Assembly: GCA_036501185.1 (NCBI GenBank)
Contig: DASYAU010000061.1
Location: forward strand, 31,790 to 95,789
Length of the DNA stretch: 64,000 bases
Direction: 5' to 3'
Origin: Korobacter sp036501185
GTDB lineage: Bacteria > Acidobacteriota > Terriglobia > Terriglobales > Acidobacteriaceae
Part shown: piece after piece, positions 27,591 to 35,196 of the stretch
Layout: every line of letters starts with the position of its first letter
Position numbering within the stretch: position 1 is the first letter of the stretch
Notes under the pieces: model-generated
Database searches by the model: none
The model's input: only the letters and a program-made list of their open reading frames with translations
What the model was told of the DNA's origin: nothing
Made by a program: the position numbers and the translations under genes

Positions 27591-28493
27591 ATGGGCAAAT
27601 TTTGCGTCGTCGGGTTGGGCGAGGTGCTGTGGGACGTGTTTTCCGACCACAAGGAACTCGGCGGAGCGCCCGCGAATTTTGCTTATATCAGCAGACGTCT
27701 CGGAGACGGCGGGATCACGGCGAGCCGCGTGGGGAACGACGAGCTCGGGCGTGCAGCGCTTCAGCGACTCGACGGACTCGGACTGCCGATATCGCAATTG
27801 CAAGTCGATGAAAATCACCCAACCGGCACGGTGCGGGTAGAAGTCGCGGCCGATGGGCAGCCGACGTTTGAGATCACCAAGCAAGTAGCTTGGGACTTCC
27901 TGGCGTGGACCCCCGAGTGGGAGGCGCTGGCTGCACGCGCGGACGCCGTGTGTTTCGGAACGCTAGCGCAGCGTATGCCACAGTCGCAAGGCACCATTCA
28001 GAAGTTTGTTGAAAAAACGCGCAGGGACGCGCTGCGTGTGTTCGATGTGAACCTGCGACAGGCGTTTTATTCGGAAGAAGTGCTGGCGGAATCGGCGCAG
28101 CGGGCGGACATCCTGAAGCTGAATCACGAGGAGGTCCCTATCGCCGCGAAGCTGCTTGGTGCATCGCCGGGAAGTGATCTGGACTTCGGACGCTGGCTGT
28201 GTCGCGAATTTGCTTTGAAGTTGGTATGTGTCACGCGGGGAGGAGCCGGGAGCTTGCTCGTGAGTCCGCGTGACCATCACGACCATCGCGGAATTGCCGT
28301 GCAGGTGGCCGATACGGTAGGGGCGGGCGACGCCTTTACGGCGGCGCTCGTGCATCACTACCTGCGAGGTGCAGATCCTGGAGTTATGAATGATTGCGCC
28401 AATCGAATGGGGGCACTGGTGGCCAGTCGTCGCGGCGCGACACCAACGTTCACACGGGATGAAATCGCAAGCGTGACATTGGAGCCGGTGTGA
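27591..28493 (+). CDS. PfkB-family sugar kinase (fructokinase/ribokinase-like)
   Basis: ATP-dependent cytoplasmic carbohydrate kinase, 300 residues, the normal family length. It has the N-terminal GLGEVLWDVF start and the GGAPANFAY motif (PfkB signature 1 region), which in fructokinases contacts the sugar, and the C-terminal DTVGAGDAF signature with catalytic Asp247 and anion hole. GGAPAN and the lack of ribokinase-specific landmarks favour fructokinase, but specificity is uncertain. Its stop overlaps the start of the Smr-domain gene (TGATG), so the two are co-translated. Confidence 0.9.
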   Translation: MGKFCVVGLGEVLWDVFSDHKELGGAPANFAYISRRLGDGGITASRVGNDELGRAALQRLDGLGLPISQLQVDENHPTGTVRVEVAADGQPTFEITKQVAWDFLAWTPEWEALAARADAVCFGTLAQRMPQSQGTIQKFVEKTRRDALRVFDVNLRQAFYSEEVLAESAQRADILKLNHEEVPIAAKLLGASPGSDLDFGRWLCREFALKLVCVTRGGAGSLLVSPRDHHDHRGIAVQVADTVGAGDAFTAALVHHYLRGADPGVMNDCANRMGALVASRRGATPTFTRDEIASVTLEPV

Positions 28494-28831
28494 TGTTGAA
28501 GGTGATTAACCTCGAGGATGGCTTCCCTACGGTGGAGCAGGCGCGGCAGAAAATGCTGCGTGAGCTGCAACAGGCACGAAAGAATGGTCACAAGGTCGTG
28601 AAGCTCATCCATGGTTACGGTTCGACCGGCGCAGGTGGCGAGATCCGGCTGATGGTGGGAAGAGCGTTGCAGGAGTTGAAACGGAGCGGTGAGATTTCGG
28701 ATGTGATCTACGGCGAAGACTGGGCTGTGACCGACGGCGCGACTTGGGAACAGCTGAAGATAAATCCCGCACTAAAACAAGATGCGGATTTGGGCCGGAA
28801 GAATCGCGGGATCACGATAGTGTGGTTCTAA
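28493..28831 (+). CDS. Small Smr-domain protein
   Basis: A 112-residue protein made almost wholly of a Smr (small MutS-related) domain, with the typical KLIHGYGSTGAGGEIR motif, where the HGxG loop is the presumed active-site region. Smr domains nick or bind branched DNA or RNA. Here a Leu-rich helix (TVEQARQKMLRELQQARKNG) precedes the motif, as in MutS2 tails. ATG 28493 overlaps the PfkB kinase stop; a GTG one codon upstream is also possible. Cellular role unknown. Confidence 0.82.
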   Translation: MLKVINLEDGFPTVEQARQKMLRELQQARKNGHKVVKLIHGYGSTGAGGEIRLMVGRALQELKRSGEISDVIYGEDWAVTDGATWEQLKINPALKQDADLGRKNRGITIVWF

Positions 28832-28934
28832 GCTCCACAGAAGAATTCAACTGCAAGCGAATGTAAATTTTGTCTGCAGCAGAAGTCACGATGGTACTCT
28901 TGCTCTGCAATCGCAACTTGATGAGGATAACGGT

Positions 28935-29186
28935 ATGACGGCGGTGTTGTGCAGGTGCGGCAAGAGCCACGGAGTCCTGGAGTTCAAGCTCCTGAAGCTC
29001 AAGGTGCATCATGATCAAAGTCCAAACCGCAAGATGCTGGTTTCTCCTCTGAAGACGCTCAAAAACGGCCAAATGGTGGCCAGTTGCTGCTCCGAGCCGC
29101 TGTGCGACATGCTGGGGAATCCGATCCTGTCACGCAATGTAAGCACGATTAAGTTCAGTAATGTCATTGACGGCGACGAAAATTAG
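28935..29186 (+). CDS. Small Cys-rich hypothetical protein
   Basis: An 83-residue protein with no recognised family. GAGGA lies 7 bp before ATG 28935, which supports real translation. The N-terminal CRCGKSHG and central CCSEPLC cysteine groups could make a small metal site; the middle is basic (KLLKLKVHHDQSPNRK). It stands alone, with 103 bp before and 58 bp after it. Confidence 0.55.
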   Translation: MTAVLCRCGKSHGVLEFKLLKLKVHHDQSPNRKMLVSPLKTLKNGQMVASCCSEPLCDMLGNPILSRNVSTIKFSNVIDGDEN

Positions 29187-29244
29187 TTTGTAATTTCCGA
29201 TTGCGCTGGAACGGTCGCATCGTGCAACATGCGGTGCACCTCCC

Positions 29245-29793
29245 ATGAGCATGAATCGTCGTGATTGGATCCTCGGATCTATGGGCCTTGCGGCGTGGAC
29301 GGCCATCGCCGCCGCGCAACAGCATGCACATCTCGCTGCTCTCTCACCGGATACAACTTCTTTCGAGTTCCTGGACCCGGCAACCGCACGTGAAGTGGTC
29401 GCAATTGCCGCGCAGATCGTGCCTTCTGACGATGGCCCTGGGGCGACCGAGGCGGGGGTCGTATATTTCATCGACCGAGCGCTGAAAACTTTTGCTTCTG
29501 ATGCTGCGGCTTCGTTCCGTGAGGGCATCGCAGATCTTGGCGTTCGCCGAAAAAAGATGTTTCCGGGATCAAAGTCTTTCGCGGCGCTCACGCGCGAGCA
29601 GCAGACCGAGCTTTTAAAAAGCATGGAGAAGACCCCGTTCTTTGACTGGATGCGCACTGCGACAATCCTGGCGTGGTTGGGGCCACCGGAGTATGGCGGG
29701 AATCGCAATCAAGTGGGCTGGAAATATATCGGATTCGACGATGCGGGATTCTTTGAGCCTCCATTTGGCTACTACGACAAGGAGTCCAAGTGA
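29245..29793 (+). CDS. Gluconate 2-dehydrogenase subunit 3-family protein (gamma subunit, Tat hitchhiker)
   Basis: A 182-residue exported protein, small subunit of an FAD-dependent sugar or alcohol dehydrogenase. The N-terminus NRRDWILGSMGLAAW is a twin-arginine signal, and the C-terminal block PPEYGGNRNQVGWKYIGF is the family hallmark. In known FAD-GDH and gluconate dehydrogenase complexes this subunit carries the catalytic subunit, which has no signal of its own, through the Tat pathway. The next gene, the GMC oxidoreductase, overlaps it by 4 bp, as expected for that partnership. ATG 29245 or 29251 are both possible. Confidence 0.85.
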   Translation: MSMNRRDWILGSMGLAAWTAIAAAQQHAHLAALSPDTTSFEFLDPATAREVVAIAAQIVPSDDGPGATEAGVVYFIDRALKTFASDAAASFREGIADLGVRRKKMFPGSKSFAALTREQQTELLKSMEKTPFFDWMRTATILAWLGPPEYGGNRNQVGWKYIGFDDAGFFEPPFGYYDKESK

Positions 29794-31454
29794 GCGTCGC
29801 AAAGTTTAAGACATCGGAAACCGTCGATTTCGTGGTGATTGGTTCCGGGGCTGCCGGCGGCGTGATGGCGAAAGAGTTATCGGTGGCGGGTTTCAGCGTG
29901 GTCGTGCTGGAGCAAGGGCCATACCTCACCGAGCAAGATTTTACCCATGACGAGATTAAGTTCGCGGTCTACAACCGGCTGACGAACGATCCGAAACGCC
30001 AGCCGATAATGTACCGCAAGAATGAGAATGAAAAAGCCAGGCCGCTGAAGGCGATTGAATATGGACGTCAAGTAGGCGGTGGATCGGTCCACTTCACTGG
30101 GAATTATTGGCGGTTGCACGAGAGCGACTTTCACGAGCGCAGCCTCTACGGTGAGATTCCAGGCGCTTCGTTTGACGACTGGCCGATCAGCTACGCAGAT
30201 CTGGAGCCGTACTACACGAAGGCAGAAGAAGAGCTAGGGATTTCCGGACTCGGCGGGTCCAATCCGTTCGACGCACCAAGGTCAAAACCATATCCGTTGC
30301 CGCCAATGCCGGTGAAATCCTCGGGCGTGCTGTTTGAGCGTGGGGCGAAGAAGCTGGGCTTGCATCCCTATCCGGCGCCAGTGGCGATTCTGTCGCAACC
30401 ATACGGCGGACGCGGAGCATGCGCGCACTGCGGCATGTGCGAGCTGTTCGGATGCGAGATGAAGGCGAAATCGAGCACCCTGGTCACGGTGATCCCGATT
30501 GCCGAAAAGACGGGCCGGTGCGAAATTCGTCCGAACTCCTATGTGCGAAAAATTGAGGTAGATTCAAGCGGCCGCGTCAGCGGCGCGATTTACTTCGATG
30601 AGCACAAGCGCGAGGTTTTCCAGAAGGCCAACGCGGTGGTGCTGTGCGCGAATGGAGTCGAGTCGTCACGACTGCTGCTGATGTCGAAATCGAAGCTGTT
30701 TCCGCAAGGGCTGGCGAATTCGAGCGGATTAGTTGGCAAGAACCTGATGTGGGACAACGGCACAGAATCGTGCGGGCTGTTCGAACATCCGTTGAATGAG
30801 TTCAAGAGCATCCAAGCCACGCGCGTGATCCACGACTACTACGCGGCGGATCGCAAACGTGGTTTCTACGGCGGTGGCGGCATCGATGCGCGGTTCGATT
30901 TTTACCCTGCGGGTTTTGCGCGATCCGCATTGCCCGACGATGTGCCGAGCTGGGGGCTGGAATTCAAAAAGGCTGTGGGCCAGTACTTTACGCGGACTAT
31001 GACCTTGCTCTCGCACGCGAGCTCGCTGCCAATGGAGAGCAACGGCGTTTCGCTGGACCCAGATGTGAAGGACGATTGGGGGTTGCCAGCGACGCGGATC
31101 ACTTTCGACTGGCACCCCGACGATATTGCGAATATGAAATGGCTGGTGGAGAGGGAGCGCGAAATCCTCGACGCCGCGGGGGCAACGAAGATTTGGTCGT
31201 TCCCGGTCGAGCCGCCGGATGTGAATGTGGTGCCGTCGCGGCATTTGATGGGCACTTGCCGCATGGGGAACGATCCGAAGCGTTCGGTGGTTGATTCTTA
31301 TGGCAACGCGCACGATGTACCGAACCTATTCATCGTGGATGGAAGTAACTTCGTGACTGCCGGGCGGCAGCAACCGACGGCAACCATCCAAGCGCTGGCG
31401 TATCGGGCCGGGGAGCACATCGCGAAAAAGGCGAAAACGGGCGAGCTAGGGTAA
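29790..31454 (+). CDS. GMC-family FAD oxidoreductase (FAD-GDH alpha-like)
   Basis: Catalytic subunit of a periplasmic dehydrogenase for a sugar, polyol or related alcohol. The 554-residue protein starts at GTG 29790 overlapping the previous stop. It has the dinucleotide-binding GSGAAGG motif near residue 20, GGGSVHFTGN, and the C-terminal HLMGTCRMG and NLFIVDGSNFVTAG blocks of GMC enzymes, including catalytic His/Asn candidates. A cysteine cluster CAHCGMCELFGC (Cys211, 214, 217, 222) sits where FAD-GDH alpha subunits bind a 3Fe-4S cluster, so Fe-S content is likely. No cytochrome c subunit follows; the next gene is kdsD. Confidence 0.88.
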   Translation: MSVAKFKTSETVDFVVIGSGAAGGVMAKELSVAGFSVVVLEQGPYLTEQDFTHDEIKFAVYNRLTNDPKRQPIMYRKNENEKARPLKAIEYGRQVGGGSVHFTGNYWRLHESDFHERSLYGEIPGASFDDWPISYADLEPYYTKAEEELGISGLGGSNPFDAPRSKPYPLPPMPVKSSGVLFERGAKKLGLHPYPAPVAILSQPYGGRGACAHCGMCELFGCEMKAKSSTLVTVIPIAEKTGRCEIRPNSYVRKIEVDSSGRVSGAIYFDEHKREVFQKANAVVLCANGVESSRLLLMSKSKLFPQGLANSSGLVGKNLMWDNGTESCGLFEHPLNEFKSIQATRVIHDYYAADRKRGFYGGGGIDARFDFYPAGFARSALPDDVPSWGLEFKKAVGQYFTRTMTLLSHASSLPMESNGVSLDPDVKDDWGLPATRITFDWHPDDIANMKWLVEREREILDAAGATKIWSFPVEPPDVNVVPSRHLMGTCRMGNDPKRSVVDSYGNAHDVPNLFIVDGSNFVTAGRQQPTATIQALAYRAGEHIAKKAKTGELG

Positions 31455-31494
31455 TTCCAGCCTCAATTTGCTACCATCCTTTGTGGAACGCACC

Positions 31495-32481
31495 ATGTCG
31501 AAAACAGGCGAAAACGTCGTGCGCATTGAGGCGGAGGCCCTGCGCGAATTGGCCGAGCGAATTGCCGGGCCGATGGCGAGCGATTTCCAGAAGACGGTCG
31601 ATCTGCTCGATTGCTGTGCCGGCCGGGTGGTGGTCAGCGGCATGGGGAAGAGTGGGCTCATCGGACGGAAGATCGCCGCGACGTTCAGTTCCACCGGAGC
31701 ACCCGCGCTTTTTCTGCATCCCGCCGAAGCTATGCATGGCGACCTGGGCATGATCGCGCGCGGTGACGTGGTGATCGCGCTGTCCGCGAGTGGCGAGACC
31801 GAAGAGATCCTGAATCTGCTGGCGACTATCAAACGGCTGGGCGTGCCGCTCATCACCATGACCTGCGACAACTTGTACGCGAATGGCGCAAAGCGCTCTA
31901 CGCTGGCGCAGGCGGCGGAAGTCGCGCTCGACTGCTCCATTGCGCAGGAAGCCTGCACACTCGGCTTGGCGCCGACGGCGTCTACAACAACGATGCTGGC
32001 GTTGGGCGATGCACTTGCAATGGCGCTGGCGGATAAGCGCGGCTTCAAGGAGCAGGATTTTGCGGAATTGCATCCTGGTGGCAAGTTGGGCAAACGGCTT
32101 GCGAAGGTCAGCGCGCTAATGCACTCGGGCGATGCAGTACCACGCGTGGGCGCCGAAATGAAAATGCCCGAAGTGATCTATGAAATGTCGCGCAAGAAGC
32201 TTGGCGTAACGACAGTGGTTGAAGGAGACAAGCTGCTGGGCATCATCAGCGACGGCGATTTGCGGCGCCTGCTGGAACATCGAGGAAAAGACGCAATGGA
32301 CCTCACTGCCGGAGAATGTATGACGCGTAATCCGCGCACGATTTCGCCCGATTCGTTCGCGACGGCTGCCTTGGACTTGATGGAGCAGAGAAAGATCACT
32401 TCGCTGGCAGTAGTGGATGCGGCCGGAGTGCTGCAGGGAATCGTCCACCTGCACGATCTGTGGGGAACGGAGATGCTGTGA
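31495..32481 (+). CDS. kdsD: D-arabinose 5-phosphate isomerase
   Basis: Interconverts ribulose 5-phosphate and arabinose 5-phosphate, the first step toward the LPS inner-core sugar Kdo. From ATG 31495 the product is 328 residues, the usual KdsD/KpsF/GutQ length. It has the SIS domain (SGMGKSGLIGRKIAATFSST, then ALSASGETEEI) and two C-terminal CBS domains (VSALMHSGDAVPRV; GECMTRNPRTISPDS). Presence of kdsD argues for an LPS-bearing outer membrane. The paralogue GutQ cannot be excluded by sequence alone. Its stop overlaps the next gene's start. Confidence 0.93.
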   Translation: MSKTGENVVRIEAEALRELAERIAGPMASDFQKTVDLLDCCAGRVVVSGMGKSGLIGRKIAATFSSTGAPALFLHPAEAMHGDLGMIARGDVVIALSASGETEEILNLLATIKRLGVPLITMTCDNLYANGAKRSTLAQAAEVALDCSIAQEACTLGLAPTASTTTMLALGDALAMALADKRGFKEQDFAELHPGGKLGKRLAKVSALMHSGDAVPRVGAEMKMPEVIYEMSRKKLGVTTVVEGDKLLGIISDGDLRRLLEHRGKDAMDLTAGECMTRNPRTISPDSFATAALDLMEQRKITSLAVVDAAGVLQGIVHLHDLWGTEML

Positions 32482-33167
32482 CGGCTCTGCAATCTGAATA
32501 TCGAATTGCGAATGCCGGATTTGAGTTGCACGGCAGTGTCTTTCGCGAAGATGAGATTCAGGCCGTTCTCGACCACCTGGTGAATTTGAAATTTCACCAA
32601 AGACGGGCGGGCATTCGCCACCTGATGAGTGACGCCACAGTTCGTGAAATCGCAAATGATAACCGCCTCACGGAACTTGCCCGATCGGCCACTGGAGCGG
32701 CAGTGTTCCCGTTCCGCGCGACCTTGTTCGACAAATCCGTAGCTGCGAATTGGCTGGTAGTGTGGCACCAGGATACGGCGTTGCCTCTGCGCGAGAGGAC
32801 AGAGGATCGGCAATGGGGACCTTGGTCGGTGAAAGATGGCATTGCGTACGCGCATGCGCCGGCGTGGGCACTCGAGCAAGTCATCGCCCTCAGGCTACAC
32901 CTTGACGATTCTGATCCGGAGAACGGCCCTCTGCGAGTGTTGCCTGGAACGCACCTTTCTGGCGTGCTGAGCGACGATGCGATCGAGAAGATCGCGGCGA
33001 GCACAATACCCGTCGAGTGTACGGTGGAGAAAGGGGGGGTGGTGGTGATGCGTCCGCTAGCGGTGCATGCTTCTTCGAAGGTCGTTTCGCTGAAACCGCG
33101 GCGCGTATTGCACATCGAATATGCAGCCCGGCGGTTAGAGCAAGAAGTACGGCTTGCAATCGCCTGA
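32478..33167 (+). CDS. Phytanoyl-CoA dioxygenase (PhyH)-family protein
   Basis: Predicted Fe(II)/2-oxoglutarate-dependent oxygenase, 229 residues. The iron facial triad is readable: His97 and Asp99 in WHQDT, and His197 in RPLAVHASSK; ENGPLRVLPGTH is a family landmark. Substrate unknown. The GTG at 32478 is chosen because GGAG lies just upstream and it overlaps the kdsD stop (GTGA), implying co-translation. Hydroxylation of a lipid or small metabolite is possible. Confidence 0.83.
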   Translation: MTALQSEYRIANAGFELHGSVFREDEIQAVLDHLVNLKFHQRRAGIRHLMSDATVREIANDNRLTELARSATGAAVFPFRATLFDKSVAANWLVVWHQDTALPLRERTEDRQWGPWSVKDGIAYAHAPAWALEQVIALRLHLDDSDPENGPLRVLPGTHLSGVLSDDAIEKIAASTIPVECTVEKGGVVVMRPLAVHASSKVVSLKPRRVLHIEYAARRLEQEVRLAIA

Positions 33168-33283
33168 AGTCTAGAACTTCATCGTGACCGGCCCGCGTGC
33201 CGGATTGGCGAGAAGGCGGATTCGCGATCCGGGGGCAATCGCATCGAACTCTGGGAGTCGGTGAGTAAGAAATAGGAGCTGCC

Positions 33284-33493
33284 ATGTACCACTACAAACC
33301 CGATACGGCACTTGAGGAATTGAACGAAGAAGCGGTGCTGCCGAACCCGGTGCACATGCGCGACATGATGCTGCGCGCGCATATGGACGCCGACCATTCG
33401 ATCGAAATGAACCGGATCTTTCTCGAATACCAGAAGCACTTCGGTGAAGCGCAGAAGCTCGGCAAGAAGCTCTTGCAGGGACTTACGCCCTAA
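33284..33493 (+). CDS. Small acidic-helical hypothetical protein
   Basis: A 69-residue protein of unknown family. TAGGAG lies 5 bp before ATG 33284. The sequence is strongly helical and Met-rich in the centre (HMRDMMLRAHMDADHSIEMNRIF), ending with a basic helix and LLQGLTP. No signal peptide or membrane segment. It lies between a dioxygenase gene and the convergent pstS gene. Confidence 0.6.
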   Translation: MYHYKPDTALEELNEEAVLPNPVHMRDMMLRAHMDADHSIEMNRIFLEYQKHFGEAQKLGKKLLQGLTP

Positions 33494-33535
33494 GATGACG
33501 CGCCTCGCGGCTGATCACGAGACGCATTCGTCCGG

Positions 33536-34618
33536 TTATTGGATCGGCTGTCCTTTTGCCGTCAGCGAGTCGATGAGCTTCTTGTCAAGAGTCACCAGGC
33601 CGTCTGGCAACGCGGCATAGTGAAGCTGAGAAGCTGGTTTCTGGCCCTCGGTCACTACATAGTCTAGAAATTTCTTCAGTTCGGCACGCTTGGAAGCATC
33701 GTCACCGTCTTTCGGAACGATAAGAAATGTGAGTCCCGTGATCGGGTAGGCGTCCTTGGCTGATGGCGGCGCGTTTACCACTGGTACGCGGACATCATTC
33801 GCCAATTGATCGGCGAAAGGTGTAATGGCTGAACTGGCAGTCTCGGCGCTGGGCGCGACGAACTGGTGAGCCTGGTTTTCGACTGTCGCGGTGGGCAGTT
33901 TGTTTTCTTCCGCATAGCTCAATTCCACATAGCCAATGGCGCCTTCGGTCTGTTTCACAATTCCGGTTACGCCTTCACTGCCTTTGCCCCCGAGGCCGGC
34001 CGGCCAATTCACCGCCGTTCCAATGCCGACTTTGTCTTTCCAGTCCGGACTCACGGCGGAGAGATAGGTAGTGAAAATGTTGCTGGTACCGCTGCCGTCG
34101 GAGCGGTGCGCCACGACAACAGGCTTGCTTGGAAACTGAACGCCGGGGTTCGCGTTCTTCAGTGCCGGATCTCGCCAAGTCTTGATCTTACCGAGATAGA
34201 TTCCGGCAAGCAGGGGACCAGTGAGACGAAGAGGCTGGTTCAAACCCGGCAAGTTGTAGGTGATGCAGACCGGGCCTGCGCTCTCGGGAAATTGCACCAC
34301 CGCGGCAGGCATTTCCTTAATTTGAGCATCGGTAAGCGCTACGTCCGAGGCACCGAAATCCACGAGCCCTTTTTTAAGCTGCTGGATTCCGCCACCGCTT
34401 CCAATGGATTGGTAATTGATCGGGGCGCTCTGCTGCTTTCCCTGGAAATCAGCGATCCAGCGCGACATAAGCGGGTACACGAACGTACTGCCCGCGCCGA
34501 TGAGACCCTGTCCATTGCCTTGCACCACGTTGCTCGTGCCGCTCGACGGGCTCGATTTGCAAGCGATACCTATTGCCAAAATGGCGACGATGACGAGAAG
34601 CGACAGCTTAGATTTCAT
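33536..34618 (-). CDS. pstS: Phosphate ABC transporter substrate-binding lipoprotein
   Basis: High-affinity periplasmic phosphate-binding protein, 360 residues from ATG 34618 (GAGG just upstream). The N-terminus is a lipoprotein signal with lipobox ending IGIAC. Phosphate-site landmarks are GAGSTFVYPLMSRW, YQSIGSGGGIQQL, DFGASDVALT, and VVAHRSDGSGTSNIF, all standard for PstS. No pstC, pstA, pstB or phoU is in the window, so the gene is separated from its permease or is an extra copy. Expected control by phosphate limitation; a clear Pho box was not found. Confidence 0.94.
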   Translation of the reverse strand: MKSKLSLLVIVAILAIGIACKSSPSSGTSNVVQGNGQGLIGAGSTFVYPLMSRWIADFQGKQQSAPINYQSIGSGGGIQQLKKGLVDFGASDVALTDAQIKEMPAAVVQFPESAGPVCITYNLPGLNQPLRLTGPLLAGIYLGKIKTWRDPALKNANPGVQFPSKPVVVAHRSDGSGTSNIFTTYLSAVSPDWKDKVGIGTAVNWPAGLGGKGSEGVTGIVKQTEGAIGYVELSYAEENKLPTATVENQAHQFVAPSAETASSAITPFADQLANDVRVPVVNAPPSAKDAYPITGLTFLIVPKDGDDASKRAELKKFLDYVVTEGQKPASQLHYAALPDGLVTLDKKLIDSLTAKGQPIQ

Positions 34619-34737
34619 TGCGACCTCACGAAATGGCACTCTTCAGCGCGAGAGAGTAAACCTCATCTGTGACAAGGGAGCATGAAAGTGGGCCGCAACG
34701 TTGTCCAGAGCTGCGGGCATTCATCGAACATTTATAT

Positions 34738-35103
34738 TCAGGGCTTTCGTCGCGTTTTTTTGCGCTTCGAGGCGGTGCGATTCTTCGGAGAGAAGAAGTG
34801 ATGGTGGTGGGCCTTCATATCCACGCGAAGGCCAATGAGACGCACGCCTTCGGCTTGGAGTCGGAGTCGCTGCTCGAAGCCATGTTCGCCGGTGAGGAGA
34901 ATCTTGCCTCCGGATCCGACCACCCGTTGCCACGGAACGCCTCCACCGCCGCCGTGCAGGGCCCATGCAACCTGGCGAGCGTAGCCCGGGTATCCGGCCG
35001 CGTAGGCGACGTCGCCATACGTCGCGACCTTGCCGCGCGGAATGCGACGGATCTGGGCGAGGAAGAGTTGAAACATCTTCTGCGGCTTCTGAGACGCGGG
35101 CAT
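34738..35103 (-). CDS. Alkyltransferase-like protein (ATL, MGMT homologue lacking the acceptor Cys)
   Basis: A 121-residue relative of O6-methylguanine-DNA methyltransferase. It keeps the DNA-binding and active-site frame (RGKVATYGDVAYAAGYPGYARQVAWAL), but the usual PCHR reads PWQR, with Trp58 in place of the alkyl-accepting Cys. This is the defining change of ATL proteins, which bind O6-alkylguanine without repairing it and pass the lesion to nucleotide excision repair. The C-terminal tail is Lys/Arg-rich. ATG 35103 has no clear ribosome site; Met at 35076 is an alternative. Divergent from proS. Confidence 0.88.
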   Translation of the reverse strand: MPASQKPQKMFQLFLAQIRRIPRGKVATYGDVAYAAGYPGYARQVAWALHGGGGGVPWQRVVGSGGKILLTGEHGFEQRLRLQAEGVRLIGLRVDMKAHHHHFFSPKNRTASKRKKTRRKP

Positions 35104-35170
35104 ACAAACACAAGAGTAACGCAGCGGCTTGTTACAATAAAGGATTCCACGGGCACCCTTACAGTCATTT

Positions 35171-35190
35171 GAAACGCCTGCGGACGTTTC
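35171..35190 (+). promoter_or_regulatory. Inverted repeat directly before the proS start
   Basis: GAAACG (35171-35176) and CGTTTC (35185-35190) flank an 8-base centre and end 6 bp before the proS ATG, where a ribosome site would be expected. It may be an operator or a small mRNA hairpin. A -10-like TACAAT (35133-35138) lies upstream. Confidence 0.35.
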
Positions 35191-35196
35191 CTAACT

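Noticed and set aside
33494..33535. Imperfect hairpin between the small gene and pstS
   Set aside because: The GCGCCTCG/CGAGACGC stem has a mismatch and no T-run; not called a terminator.
34619..34737. Possible Pho box before pstS
   Set aside because: Only a loose CTTTCAT/CTTGTCA pair with wrong spacing is present; not distinguishable from chance.
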